A DNA stretch of 59,005 nucleotides from Gemmatimonadota bacterium (lineage in GTDB: Bacteria > Gemmatimonadota > Gemmatimonadetes > Longimicrobiales > Gaopeijiaceae). Position 1 is the stretch's first letter; every line of letters begins with the position of its first letter. Location of the stretch: contig JADFNK010000008.1 in the NCBI GenBank assembly GCA_022563405.1, positions 1-59,005 of the forward strand, written 5' to 3'. Shown here piece after piece: positions 8,243 to 16,689 of this stretch. The translations under genes were made by a program, and so were the position numbers. Under the pieces are notes generated by a model. The model was not told the DNA's origin, ran no database searches, and was given only the letters and a program-made list of their open reading frames with translations.

Positions 8243-8584
8243 CTAGCCTACGGCCGGGCTGCCCGACTCTCCGGTACGGATCCGGTAGCACGCGGCCAGC
8301 TCCACTACGAAGATCACCCCGTCTCCGAAGTTGCCGGTACGTGCGCCCTCGATGATCGCCTCCTTCGTGCGTTCCACGAAGTCGTCGTTCACGGCGATCT
8401 CCAGACGGACCTTCTTCCGAAGTACGATTTCGAGATCCGCACCACGGTAGCTCTCGGTATACCCGCCCTGCTGCCCCACACCCTGGGCGTTGGCGACCGA
8501 CATCCTACCAACACCTACGTCGGTCAAGGCCTGCTTCACTTTATGAAGGGCTGCAGGCTGTATGTACGCGATTACGAGTTTCAT
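8243..8584 (-). CDS. glnK: PII family nitrogen regulator (GlnK-like), divergent
   Basis: 113 aa with the PII fold. The T-loop segment is GGYTESYRGADLEIVL and the C-loop ends in RIRTGE. Numbered without gaps against E. coli GlnB, the usual uridylylation site Tyr51 is Leu, Arg38 is Gln, Lys40 is Gly and Lys90 is Val, so both covalent control and normal ATP contacts are likely altered. Lys58 is kept. It lies 33 nt after amt on the same strand; such linkage normally means that this PII protein plugs the ammonium channel. It is presumably transcribed from the sigma-54 promoter before amt. Confidence 0.88.
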   Translation of the reverse strand: MKLVIAYIQPAALHKVKQALTDVGVGRMSVANAQGVGQQGGYTESYRGADLEIVLRKKVRLEIAVNDDFVERTKEAIIEGARTGNFGDGVIFVVELAACYRIRTGESGSPAVG

Positions 8585-8617
8585 TAATTTGCTCCGTTCG
8601 TATTAAGCCAGAGGCCG

Positions 8618-9937
8618 TTAGCGAGTCATCACGATCTGGTAGTCGGGATACGCTTCCATGTTGTGCTCTGCCAAGTCCAGCCCGCGGCGTTCGTCTTCCT
8701 CGGACACGCGGAGTCCCATCGTCACTTTGATCAAGGAGAAGATGAGAAGCGCACTGGTGAGGGCGAACGCTCCGTAAGCCACGACCCCGATCAGTTGTGT
8801 GACGAAGGAGTAGTCGCTGAAAATGCCCACGGCCAAGGTTCCCCAAATCCCACACGTCAAGTGCACAGAGATCGCTCCCACCGGATCGTCCATCTTGATT
8901 CGGTCGAAGAACATCACCGAGAAGACCACGATGACGCCGGCAACCGCTCCGATGATCGCCGCGCTCAGCACGCTGACCGTGTCCGCGCCCGCAGTGATCC
9001 CCACTAGGCCGGCCAGCGCCCCGTTGAAGACCATCGATGCGTCAGGATGTTTATGGACGGTCCAGGTCGTCAACATGGCCCCGATGATCCCCGCGCTGGC
9101 AGCAATACAGGTCGTCACGAGGACGAAGGATACGAGGGCCGGATCGGCGCTGAGCACGGACCCGCCGTTGAAGCCGAACCAACCGAACCAGAGCAAGAAC
9201 ATGCCCGCGGCGGCCAACGGAAGACTGTGTCCCGGAATCGGGTGAATTCTACCGTTGACGTACTTCCCAAAACGTGGCCCGAGCAGGAACACGCCCGCGA
9301 GTGCAGCCCATCCCCCCACCGAGTGTACGAGCGTCGAGCCGGCGAAGTCGTGGAAGTCCATGTCGGCGAGCCATCCGCCTCCCCACGTCCAAGAGCCCAC
9401 CAGCGGGTATACCAGGGCTACGTATACGGTGGCGAACACCAAGAACGAGGCCAGCTTGATACGTTCGGCTACGGCCCCGGAGACGATCGTGGCCGCCGTC
9501 GCCGCGAACATCGCCTGGAAAAGGAAGTCGGTCCAGTAGGTGTACCCCTCATTGTACTCCGAGGTGGCCAGTGCCGGATCTGAGAGACCGGCAAGGGACG
9601 ACTCGATGCCAAAACCGGAGAACCCAAAGAATCCCGAGATTGAAAAATCCGCGGGATACATCAGGTTGAAGCCGACGATGGCGTAGGTGAGCAATCCGAT
9701 CGCAATGACGCTCGTGTTCTTGAACAGGATGTTCACCGTGTTCTTGGACTGGGTCAGCCCCACTTCAAGAAAAGCGAACCCCAGGTGCATCATGAATACC
9801 AACAACGTGGCAACGAGCATCCACGTGTTGTTGACGGTGAACATCGCCTCCGCCGCGGTTTGTGCTGCCACCGGCGCGGGCGCTACCGCTGCAACAAGCA
9901 GCGGAAGAATGAGTAACGATTTACGTGAAAGCTGCAT
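8618..9937 (-). CDS. amt: Ammonium transporter (Amt family), 439 aa
   Basis: Carries ammonium across the inner membrane. The start ATG at 9935-9937 has GGAGGG 9 nt upstream and yields a signal peptide (about residues 1-25, ending AAPVAAQ-like), as in AmtB. Eleven hydrophobic helices follow. The twin pore histidines are recognisable in DFAGSTLVHSVGG and in VGAISVHLTCGIWG, and the Phe/Trp gate region FLLWFGWFGFNGGS is present. The C-terminal tail is the cytoplasmic PII-contact region. First gene of the amt-glnK operon, behind a -24/-12 promoter. Confidence 0.95.
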   Translation of the reverse strand: MQLSRKSLLILPLLVAAVAPAPVAAQTAAEAMFTVNNTWMLVATLLVFMMHLGFAFLEVGLTQSKNTVNILFKNTSVIAIGLLTYAIVGFNLMYPADFSISGFFGFSGFGIESSLAGLSDPALATSEYNEGYTYWTDFLFQAMFAATAATIVSGAVAERIKLASFLVFATVYVALVYPLVGSWTWGGGWLADMDFHDFAGSTLVHSVGGWAALAGVFLLGPRFGKYVNGRIHPIPGHSLPLAAAGMFLLWFGWFGFNGGSVLSADPALVSFVLVTTCIAASAGIIGAMLTTWTVHKHPDASMVFNGALAGLVGITAGADTVSVLSAAIIGAVAGVIVVFSVMFFDRIKMDDPVGAISVHLTCGIWGTLAVGIFSDYSFVTQLIGVVAYGAFALTSALLIFSLIKVTMGLRVSEEDERRGLDLAEHNMEAYPDYQIVMTR

Positions 9938-10032
9938 GGGTGGTTTTCCCTCCATCCGGTCCCGTAGACAACTACATGCGCAAGACGCGCTTCTGCACAA
10001 GGCGCGAAACGCGCCTACGGCTACCGCCATTG

Positions 10033-10047
10033 GCAAAGCGTGTGCCA
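10033..10047 (-). promoter_or_regulatory. Sigma-54 (-24/-12) promoter of amt-glnK
   Basis: On the minus strand the site reads TGGCAC-ACGCT-TTGC. The GG and GC pairs have the required spacing, and it matches the consensus TGGCACG-N4-TTGC with one change. Expected transcript start is near 10021, giving a leader of about 84 nt before amt. It faces the activator binding palindromes 100-140 bp upstream. Confidence 0.8.
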
Positions 10048-10080
10048 CGAAACCCGGGTGAAGCTCAGATGCGGAGAAAA

Positions 10081-10097
10081 CCCTTTATGTGTAAGGG
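10081..10097. promoter_or_regulatory. Inverted repeat between promoter and enhancer of amt
   Basis: CCCTT-N7-AAGGG. It lies between the sigma-54 promoter and the palindromes, where a looping protein or second regulator could bind. No known consensus is recognised. Confidence 0.35.
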
Positions 10098-10147
10098 AAA
10101 ACCCCACTTATCAGGGCCTTCAGAAAGAGCGTTCTCGAGGCGGGAAA

Positions 10148-10194
10148 TCCTACGCTGCGGTAGGACCAGGAAGGGAACCCACTAAAATGTAGGG
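10148..10194. promoter_or_regulatory. Tandem activator palindromes upstream of amt
   Basis: Site 1 (10148-10165) is a perfect TCCTAC-N6-GTAGGA palindrome. Site 2 (10177-10194) is a weaker copy, ACCCAC-TAAAAT-GTAGGG. Their centres are 29 bp apart, about three helical turns, and lie 110-140 bp upstream of the -24 element. This is the usual layout for enhancer sites of sigma-54 activators. Related sites lie before the activator gene and before the porin gene. Confidence 0.65.
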
Positions 10195-10208
10195 GTCGGT
10201 GCGGGCGA

Positions 10209-11726
10209 TCAGGTCAACCCGTATTTCTCGACACGAAGGCCCATGATCCGCTCGGTGAGGCCCAGCTGCCGTGCGGCCCCGGCACGGTTGCCCTTGTTCA
10301 TCTTGAGGGCGTCGACAATCAACTCTTTTTCCAACACCCTCAACTGCACGTTGAGGGGCCCGGACCGCCCCTCGTCGACCTTGGCCATCTGAAGGCTGGG
10401 CGGAAGCAAGCGGGCGTGGATGACCTTTCCGTCGGCGAGTAATACCGCGCGCTCGATGGCGTTCTCCAGCTCCCTGACATTTCCCGGCCAGTGGTAGGCC
10501 ATCAACAGATCGATCGCAGGCGTGGACAGCCGTACGATGGATCGCTCATACCTCAGGCCGTACTTCTCGATGAAGTGATCCGCCAGGAGGATGATGTCGG
10601 TACGGCGTTCCCGCAGCGGCGGCACATGAATCGGAAACACATTGAGGCGATAGTAGAGATCGGCCCGGAACCGACCCACTTCCATGTCCCGCTCGAGGGG
10701 ACGGTTGCTCGCGGCGACAACGCGGACGTCCGTCTTCAACACCGTACTGCTACCGACCCTCTCGAACTCCCGCTCCTGTAGGACCCGGAGAAGGCGGAGT
10801 TGAATCGCACCCGTGAGGTCACCGATTTCATCGAGGAAGATGGTTCCTCCCGACGCAAGTTCGAACCGCCCCTTTCTCTGCTGCACGGCACCGCTGAACG
10901 CACCTTTCTCGTGACCGAAGAGCTCACTCTCGATGAGGCTCTCCGGAAGCGCTGCGCAGTTGACCCGTATGAAGGGGCCCTCCGACCTTCGACTCCCGTA
11001 GTGAACCGCATGCGCGATGAGTTCCTTTCCCGTGCCACTCTCGCCCCGGATCAGCACCGTAGCATCACTTTGGGCGACCTGGCCGATCATCTCGTACACC
11101 GGCTCCATTTCGCGCGAATTGCCCACGATGTTGGACGGCCGGTAACGGTCGGCGAGTTCCCTCCGCAGACGCTTGTTCTCGTCCATGAGCGCCTTCTCTT
11201 CCTCGTCGAATTGTCCGAGGCGTACGACATGAGCGATGAGGGAGGCCAGGATCGAGAGGATGCGAATGTCCTCGTCAAAGGCGAAGTCGGGCCCGTACGG
11301 CCGCTCGGCGCTCAGGGCGCCGATCGTCTCATTACCCAGCTTGACCGGTACGCAGACGAAGGCCATCTCCTTGTCCGGGCGATCCTCCAGGGGACGGGCC
11401 CGGCCCAAGAAAAGCGGCTCGGCGGCGATGGAGGGTACTACAACGGGCTCGCCTGTCTGGACGACACGCCCCGTGATCCCCTCGCCCAAACGGTATCTCC
11501 CGCGTTCCCGCTGATCGGCGGAAAGGCCGATCGCTTCGTGAACCAATATCTCGGACGTGCGGCGGTTCAGAACGGTGAGGGTCGCGCACTCCACATCCAT
11601 ATGGCGCGCGAGAGCCTCGAGAATCGGCCTCATGGACGTGCTCAAGTCCGAAGCTTCATCGAGGAGGGTGCTGGCTTCGTGAAGAAGCGACAGCGAACGG
11701 GATTGTCCAACGGAATCTACTAACAT
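10209..11726 (-). CDS. Sigma-54-dependent activator, NifA/NtrC family (GAF-AAA-Fis), 505 aa
   Basis: Three domains: an N-terminal GAF sensor (about 20-170), the sigma-54 AAA+ domain (about 200-430) and a Fis-type helix-turn-helix (about 460-505, [16 protein letters not shown]). Walker A is GESGTGKE, the sigma-54 contact loop is GAFSGA, Walker B is [10 protein letters not shown], and the arginine-finger region [12 protein letters not shown] is intact, so it should be active on sigma-54 promoters. There is no receiver domain, so control is probably by a ligand or by a protein such as PII at the GAF domain. ATG start with AGGAAAGGG upstream. Gene order and shared palindromes make amt-glnK and the porin its likely targets. 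Confidence 0.92.
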   Translation of the reverse strand: MLVDSVGQSRSLSLLHEASTLLDEASDLSTSMRPILEALARHMDVECATLTVLNRRTSEILVHEAIGLSADQRERGRYRLGEGITGRVVQTGEPVVVPSIAAEPLFLGRARPLEDRPDKEMAFVCVPVKLGNETIGALSAERPYGPDFAFDEDIRILSILASLIAHVVRLGQFDEEEKALMDENKRLRRELADRYRPSNIVGNSREMEPVYEMIGQVAQSDATVLIRGESGTGKELIAHAVHYGSRRSEGPFIRVNCAALPESLIESELFGHEKGAFSGAVQQRKGRFELASGGTIFLDEIGDLTGAIQLRLLRVLQEREFERVGSSTVLKTDVRVVAASNRPLERDMEVGRFRADLYYRLNVFPIHVPPLRERRTDIILLADHFIEKYGLRYERSIVRLSTPAIDLLMAYHWPGNVRELENAIERAVLLADGKVIHARLLPPSLQMAKVDEGRSGPLNVQLRVLEKELIVDALKMNKGNRAGAARQLGLTERIMGLRVEKYGLT

Positions 11727-11824
11727 CGACCCTTTCCTACATGCTAAGCCCAGCCCGCTGAGCCCGACAGTTCCCAGCCACCGACGAGGGGCTCAGGAGG
11801 GCGGGGGCGGGTGTGAAGGCAACA

Positions 11825-11842
11825 AGCTACATAAATGTAGGG
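11825..11842. promoter_or_regulatory. Activator palindrome upstream of the regulator gene
   Basis: AGCTAC-ATAAAT-GTAGGG: the inner CTAC/GTAG arms match the TCCTAC-N6-GTAGGA palindrome, while the outer arms are degenerate. It lies about 100 bp before the regulator start. I found no -24/-12 promoter in 11727-11860, so this may serve autoregulation of a sigma-70 promoter. A half site TCCTAC at 11735-11740 overlaps the ribosome binding site region. Otherwise 11727-11986 is without a gene. Confidence 0.5.
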
Positions 11843-11986
11843 GCGGGCGCACGCCGTTGTGTAGTTGGGTTACGGTCGAACCGCCAGAACTCCCACGGAA
11901 ATAGCGGGGCGGCCCGATCCGCTACCAGATCGGAGCAGCCCCGGCCAAGGCAAAAACACTCGAACTCGAGCTTCAGCTGCTGAGAC

Positions 11987-12682
11987 CTAGTTGAGCGAGA
12001 AGGTCTTGCTCACGCCGAAGACAAGAGTGACCTCGTGCGTGGGTGCAGCGCTCCCGTCGACTGCCCGCGAGAGGGATGAGTCGTTCCAGATGCCCGAGAT
12101 ACTGAAGTCGAGATCCGCGGCTGTGAATCCGTACCCGGCTTCCACGTACTGCGAACCCGCATCCCTTTTGAACACATCACTTAGGGCGTCGCTAAGGTCC
12201 TGGGCGTAAGCAATGGTCCCGACCGTCGCAAACAACCCTTCGTGCTCGCCCGTGATCCCGATGAAGTTGTACTTCGGGTGTGGGGCCCCGGTCCTATACT
12301 GACCCACCGAATACTCGATCGAGATCCCGCGGAACCCCACCCCTAGGTTGACCTCGAGGTACGTGTCGTCGAACTGTCCGGTATAGAAGTACCCGGTCCC
12401 GCCCAGGCTGACGCTGACCTCGTCGGTGAGGGCGACGCCGTAACTCGCATACAAGTCGATCTCCGCTCCGTCACCCACGTCCGCGGCCCACGTTCCCGCG
12501 GAGAAGTCGTTCACCGCCACGTCCAAGCCGGCGCTCGCAGAAGATGTCTTCTGCGGAGCCCCGCGGTAGTAATACTGGCTGACAAAACCGGCGTTCGCCG
12601 ATAACTCCGCGTCCTGGGCTGCACCCACCAACGGCGTAGCCAAGACCGCAACCAATGCCATCACACCTATGCTCAATTTCAT
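11987..12682 (-). CDS. TorF-type putative porin (TIGR02001-like), 231 aa
   Basis: The signal peptide (1-22, ending VGAAQ) is followed by an amphipathic beta-rich protein starting ELSANAGFVSQYYYRGAPQ and containing AADVGDGAEIDLYASYG, the hallmark opening of the small outer-membrane family gcw_chp (TIGR02001). The protein ends in Phe-Ser-Leu-Asn after alternating strands. In many Proteobacteria, as I recall, this family sits beside glnK-amtB, as here. It may form an outer-membrane channel for nitrogen compounds; the substrate is not known. ATG start with GAGGAGA upstream; transcription from the sigma-54 promoter at 12772-12786. Confidence 0.8.
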   Translation of the reverse strand: MKLSIGVMALVAVLATPLVGAAQDAELSANAGFVSQYYYRGAPQKTSSASAGLDVAVNDFSAGTWAADVGDGAEIDLYASYGVALTDEVSVSLGGTGYFYTGQFDDTYLEVNLGVGFRGISIEYSVGQYRTGAPHPKYNFIGITGEHEGLFATVGTIAYAQDLSDALSDVFKRDAGSQYVEAGYGFTAADLDFSISGIWNDSSLSRAVDGSAAPTHEVTLVFGVSKTFSLN

Positions 12683-12771
12683 TCGTCAGTCTCCTCGAAA
12701 CGTGATGGAGCGTACACGAGCGGCGACATCCACCATTCGGGCGGCCCCGGAACCATCGGAGCGCACACAAT

Positions 12772-12786
12772 GCGAGTCTCGTGCCA
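12772..12786 (-). promoter_or_regulatory. Sigma-54 (-24/-12) promoter of the porin gene
   Basis: On the minus strand: TGGCACG-AGAC-TCGC. The -24 box is perfect and the -12 box has one mismatch (TCGC for TTGC), with correct spacing. The transcript would start near 12760, about 78 nt before the ATG. Confidence 0.75.
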
Positions 12787-12904
12787 AGAATCACGAACCG
12801 GAGCCCGAGACACTTTATCCCGTTGGCGGACAAGCACCTAGAGACATCGAGCCCCGGAAAATATCGGCGTCGCTATCATACGAGATGGTGGGACTGTCGC
12901 CTTT

Positions 12905-12922
12905 TCCTACCAAAATGTAGGA
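12905..12922. promoter_or_regulatory. Perfect activator palindrome upstream of the porin gene
   Basis: TCCTAC-CAAAAT-GTAGGA, identical in both arms to the first site before amt. It is centred about 128 bp upstream of the -24 element, a normal enhancer distance, and 31 bp after the stop of the lysine aminotransferase gene. Confidence 0.7.
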
Positions 12923-12952
12923 ACCTTCGGGAGGCCCTCGACCGCGGGCCCT

Positions 12953-14302
12953 TCAGCCTGGGCCTAAGTTCCAGTTTGGCGTCCGCACTAGCCCGAGGTC
13001 GCCCAAAACCTCCCGGAGCGTACCGAGAACCTGAGCTGCCTGAGCCTCGGAAAACAGGAGGGGCGGCCGCAGTCGAATGGACCGCGGTCCGCAGGAGAGG
13101 ATCGCCAAGCCCCGGTCCCAACACCCCTGCACTACCTGGTCACGCGTGTCTCCGTCCGGCAAGTCGAACGCCAGGAACAGCCCCTGGCCCCGCACGTTCG
13201 AGACACTTCCGAACTCTCCGGCCAACACCTGCAGCCCCTCTTGGACTGTGGCGCCCACGCGGGCCGCATTTTCCACGAGGCCGTCCTCCTGGATGACCTC
13301 CAGGTAGCGGGCACACCGGACCATGTCGGTGAGGTTGCCACCCCAAGTGGAGTTGATGCGGCTCGATACGTGGAAGACGTTGGACTCGATTTCGTCGATG
13401 CGCGGGGTGCTCATCATGCCGCAGACCTGGGTCTTCTTTCCAAAGGCGATCAAGTCGGGCACAACACCGGTCTGTTCGTACGCCCACATCGTCCCCGTTG
13501 CACCCAGTCCCGTCTGAACCTCATCGAAGATCAGTAGTGCCTCGTACCGGTCCGCGTATTCCCGGAGCTTGGCGAAGAACTCGGGCCGGAAGTGATGGTC
13601 GCCACCCTCCGCCTGGATGGGTTCGATGAGGATGGCGGCGATGCCGTCCGGATCATGTTCGAAGGCGGCTTCGATTTCGGCACACGCCACCCCCTCCTTG
13701 GCCGCGACCACTTCCTCGTCCATCGGAAAGTCGATGTACGGGCTGGAAATCCGAGGCCAATCGAACTGCGGGAAGTCATCCGTCTTGGTCGGATCGGTAT
13801 TCGTGACCGAAAGTGTATAACCGCTTCGACCGTGAAAGGCGTCCCGGAAATGGAGAATCTTGTCCGCTCCGCCTTCGACACCCCGCGCCCGGTTCTTCTG
13901 AGCTTTCCAGTCGAAGGCCGCCTTCATGGTGTTCTCCACCGCGAGCGCCCCGCCCGCCACAAAAAAGAGGTAGCGGAATTCGTCCGGAACGGCCAAAGCC
14001 CGGAACGTCTTGACGAAGGCCGCAAACTCCCGGGAGTACATATCGCTGTTCGACGGGTTCGCCAGGGCCGCCCTCATGAGGGACTCACGGAAGCCCTCGT
14101 CCCCCAGCTTGGGATGATTGTGACCTACCGGGAGGGTGGCGAAATATCCGTAACAATCCAGATACTCCTTCCCTTCCAGCGCATCGACGATGACCGCACC
14201 GTGGGACTTCTCGAGATCGATGACCACGTGGAATCCGTCCACGAGGATGTTTTCCTTCAGGATCTGGAAGACCTGATCGGCCGGAATTTCGACCTTGGGC
14301 AT
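12953..14302 (-). CDS. lat: L-lysine 6-aminotransferase (lysine epsilon-aminotransferase)
   Basis: PLP class-III aminotransferase moving the epsilon-amino group of lysine to 2-oxoglutarate, giving 2-aminoadipate semialdehyde/piperideine-6-carboxylate and glutamate. Seen: GHNHP near the N terminus, LFFVAGGALAVENTMKAA (phosphate loop), HGRSGYTLSVTNTDP, ILIEPIQAEGGDHHF, LLIFDEVQTGLG, and the PLP lysine in IAFGKKTQVCG. At 449 aa the length is normal. ATG start with TAGGAGAG 7 nt upstream; the 32-bp element B lies just before it. It is upstream of the nitrogen-regulated porin, which suggests but does not prove a role in using lysine as nitrogen source. Confidence 0.9.
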   Translation of the reverse strand: MPKVEIPADQVFQILKENILVDGFHVVIDLEKSHGAVIVDALEGKEYLDCYGYFATLPVGHNHPKLGDEGFRESLMRAALANPSNSDMYSREFAAFVKTFRALAVPDEFRYLFFVAGGALAVENTMKAAFDWKAQKNRARGVEGGADKILHFRDAFHGRSGYTLSVTNTDPTKTDDFPQFDWPRISSPYIDFPMDEEVVAAKEGVACAEIEAAFEHDPDGIAAILIEPIQAEGGDHHFRPEFFAKLREYADRYEALLIFDEVQTGLGATGTMWAYEQTGVVPDLIAFGKKTQVCGMMSTPRIDEIESNVFHVSSRINSTWGGNLTDMVRCARYLEVIQEDGLVENAARVGATVQEGLQVLAGEFGSVSNVRGQGLFLAFDLPDGDTRDQVVQGCWDRGLAILSCGPRSIRLRPPLLFSEAQAAQVLGTLREVLGDLGLVRTPNWNLGPG

Positions 14303-14314
14303 GTCACTCTCCTA

Positions 14315-14345
14315 AAAGGCTGTTGAAGGAGCACGGTGGGCCGCG
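14315..14345 (+). repeat. Dispersed 32-bp element, copy B
   Basis: The first 20 bases are AAAAGGCTGTTGAAGGAGCA, followed by CGGTGGGCCGCG. It ends 12 nt before the start codon of the lysine aminotransferase gene (read on the minus strand), overlapping the start of its ribosome binding region. The rest of 14346-14484 holds a small direct repeat (AGCCTATACGCCTT/AGCCTATACACCTT near 14414-14446) and no gene. Confidence 0.8.
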
Positions 14346-14484
14346 TCGTGGAGAGTGGACTCGAAATCTGAAAGCAATCTAATCGGGTTTTGCAGAAGTG
14401 TCTCGGCCACACTAGCCTATACGCCTTGGTGAGCCTATACACCTTCGTGCGATCCCGAACGGTTTCCCCACCACGGAAATTTCA

Positions 14485-15378
14485 TTGACCCCCGCCCCCA
14501 AACCGCAGGACGAGCCAGTGGCCGAACCTGTTTTACCCGGGCTCCTGGTGGAGCCCGAATGGGTGGTGGCCCACCTCGGTGATCGGCGCTTATGCATCGT
14601 GGACCTCCGTGATGGAGAGGCGTACGAGGGCGGGCATATTCCCGGTGCTGTCCAGCTGGACCTCGAAGACATCGGCGAGATTCGCGACGGGTGCGACAAC
14701 GCCGTCTTACCCCCGATGGATTTCGAGCGGGTCATGGCCCGACTCGGGATCTGCAAAGGGGACACCGTGGTGGCGTACGATGACCACTGGGGCTTACCCT
14801 CGGCCAGGCTCACCTGGGCCCTCCACTACTACGGAAAACGGGAGGCAGCCGTGTTGAACGGCGGTTGGGACCGGTGGCAGGAGGAGGGACGACCCACGAC
14901 AGGCGTGCCGAGGTCGGACGGCGCTGCCGCGGAGAATTCAGACAGTCCGGAGAATTCAGGCAGTCGAGAGCCGAAGGGGAGGGACGGATTCGAGGCACAC
15001 CCCAACCCGGACGTCGCCGCCAACTTCGAGTGGATCGTGGAGCGGGTGACTCGCGAAGACGTCATCCTTCTGGACACACGTTCCCGCGCCGAGTTCGACC
15101 AGGGGCACTTGCCCGGGGCAAAATGCTGGGATTGGTTCAACGCAGTGCCCACCGGATCCTGGGACTGCTGCCGGGACCCCGAGGCGCTTCGGTCGGAGCT
15201 GGCGACGCTCGGCGTGCATCCTTCCGACGAGGTCGTCGCCTACTGTAGATCGGGCATGCGGGCGGCGCACACCTACGTCGTGCTCCGGCACGCCGGCTTC
15301 CCGCGGGTACGGTTGTACGACGGTTCTTGGCAGGAGTGGAGCATGAGAGACGCACCCGGTCGTCATGAGGACGGATGA
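14485..15378 (+). CDS. Tandem-domain rhodanese (thiosulfate or 3-mercaptopyruvate sulfurtransferase)
   Basis: 297 aa with two rhodanese domains: the N-terminal inactive one (about 20-130, VDLRDGEAYEGGHIPGAVQLDL) and the catalytic one (about 165-290) with active-site loop CRSGMRA, in which the cysteine carries the persulfide. No signal peptide, so cytoplasmic. A 36-bp in-frame duplication (14932-14967) makes an acidic linker between domains. Start TTG at 14485; GTG at 14518 is an alternative and neither has a strong ribosome site. It overlaps the transporter gene by ATGA, making it the first gene of a sulfur operon. Confidence 0.85.
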   Translation: MTPAPKPQDEPVAEPVLPGLLVEPEWVVAHLGDRRLCIVDLRDGEAYEGGHIPGAVQLDLEDIGEIRDGCDNAVLPPMDFERVMARLGICKGDTVVAYDDHWGLPSARLTWALHYYGKREAAVLNGGWDRWQEEGRPTTGVPRSDGAAAENSDSPENSGSREPKGRDGFEAHPNPDVAANFEWIVERVTREDVILLDTRSRAEFDQGHLPGAKCWDWFNAVPTGSWDCCRDPEALRSELATLGVHPSDEVVAYCRSGMRAAHTYVVLRHAGFPRVRLYDGSWQEWSMRDAPGRHEDG

Positions 15379-16589
15379 CCGATGAAGATACCGGTATGAA
15401 TGCGGTCCTTGCGCTGACGGCCTGGGCGGTGGCGGCCGTCGTATACGTGGCCGCTCGCGCCCTGGACACTGAGTTTTCGATGTTCTGGGTGTTCGGTCTC
15501 GCGTTCGGATTCGTGCTTCAGCGAGCGCGTTTCTGCTTCGCGTCGGCCTTCCGCGACATCTTCTTGCTGGGCCACGCCCGCAACATGAAGGGGCTCCTCC
15601 TGGGCCTCGCCGTAGGATCCGTCGGGTTTGGGCTGGTCATGAGCCGTCAGGTACCCCTGACCGGACTGGGCATCTATCCGCCGTCGGCCAACGTGCTGCC
15701 GCTCGGAATCCACACGGGACTCGGCGGACTCCTGTTCGGCGTGGGGATGGTGCTGGCGGGCGGGTGCGTGTCCGGCAGCCTCTACCGAATGGGCGAGGGC
15801 TACGTCGCCTCCTGGGTGGCCTTCGCCGGTGTGATGGGTGGCCTGCTGGTGTCGGCCTACACGTGGAATTGGTGGTGGGAAGCCCACATCGCCACGGCCC
15901 CGCGCGTCTGGCTCCCTCACTGGATCGGGCACCCGGGCGCATTGGTCGTCACGCTGCTCGCTCTGGCCGCGGTCTACGTGTGGGTCGTGTCGATAGAACA
16001 CCGGGCCGGCGTGGTGGTCCCTCCCCCGGCGTCGGGAGCCCGCCCAGAAACGGAGAGTGTTGTCGACGATCTCAGATCGACTCTGCGACGGGTGTTCGTT
16101 CAGGGCTGGCCCGTGCTCCCTGCGGGGGCCTTGCTGGGCGCCCTCAACGTTTTGCTCTTTACGGCCAGAGAGCCCTGGGGGTTCACGGGAGAGGTCTCGC
16201 GCTGGTCCATCGGGATGGCCTCGATCGTCGGCGCCGCACCCGGTCCCCTTGCCGGAGTGGAGTCGTTGCCGGGCTGTGTTCTGGTGCCTTCGGACGGACT
16301 TTTCTTCAACCACATGTTATTCCTGGTGTTGGGAATGTTCTTCGGCTCTTTCGCCGCCGCGGTGGGGGCCGGAGAATTCAAGGTCAGACTTCCGAAACGC
16401 CCCGTGCGGTATGCCCAGTCGCTCGGTGGCGGGGTGATCATGGGGTACGGGGCCGGAATCGGCATGGGATGTACGATCGGCGCCTTCTTCTCGGCGATCC
16501 CATCCCTGGCGGTGAACGGTTGGGTGTTCGGCGGATTCCTTGCGATCGGCGCCTGGATCGGCACTCTTATCATCCAGCGAATCGCGTAG
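15375..16589 (+). CDS. tsuA: YeeE/YedE (TsuA-type) sulfur compound transporter, 404 aa
   Basis: An integral membrane protein with about nine to ten hydrophobic helices and the three conserved cysteines of the family: Cys in RARFCFA, in GGCVSGSLYRMGEG and in GMGCTIGAFFS. In characterised YeeE proteins these cysteines relay thiosulfate through the pore. The start ATG overlaps the previous stop. The following TusA-like gene is the expected partner (YeeD/TsuB). Likely function is uptake of thiosulfate or a related sulfur species; substrate not proven. Confidence 0.85.
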   Translation: MTDEDTGMNAVLALTAWAVAAVVYVAARALDTEFSMFWVFGLAFGFVLQRARFCFASAFRDIFLLGHARNMKGLLLGLAVGSVGFGLVMSRQVPLTGLGIYPPSANVLPLGIHTGLGGLLFGVGMVLAGGCVSGSLYRMGEGYVASWVAFAGVMGGLLVSAYTWNWWWEAHIATAPRVWLPHWIGHPGALVVTLLALAAVYVWVVSIEHRAGVVVPPPASGARPETESVVDDLRSTLRRVFVQGWPVLPAGALLGALNVLLFTAREPWGFTGEVSRWSIGMASIVGAAPGPLAGVESLPGCVLVPSDGLFFNHMLFLVLGMFFGSFAAAVGAGEFKVRLPKRPVRYAQSLGGGVIMGYGAGIGMGCTIGAFFSAIPSLAVNGWVFGGFLAIGAWIGTLIIQRIA

Positions 16590-16689
16590 CCTCCTCCAAC
16601 GGATCGAGTAGATTCTCATCGATCCGGTGAAGAAGCCGGCGAAGAATCCTCATGCACCGACCGGAACTCGAGCAGACCACGGGAAACCG

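Noticed and set aside
15363-16313. Long open frame antisense to the YeeE-type transporter
   Set aside because: His/Arg/Gly-rich, no family pattern, opposite strand has clear conserved cysteines and membrane helices.
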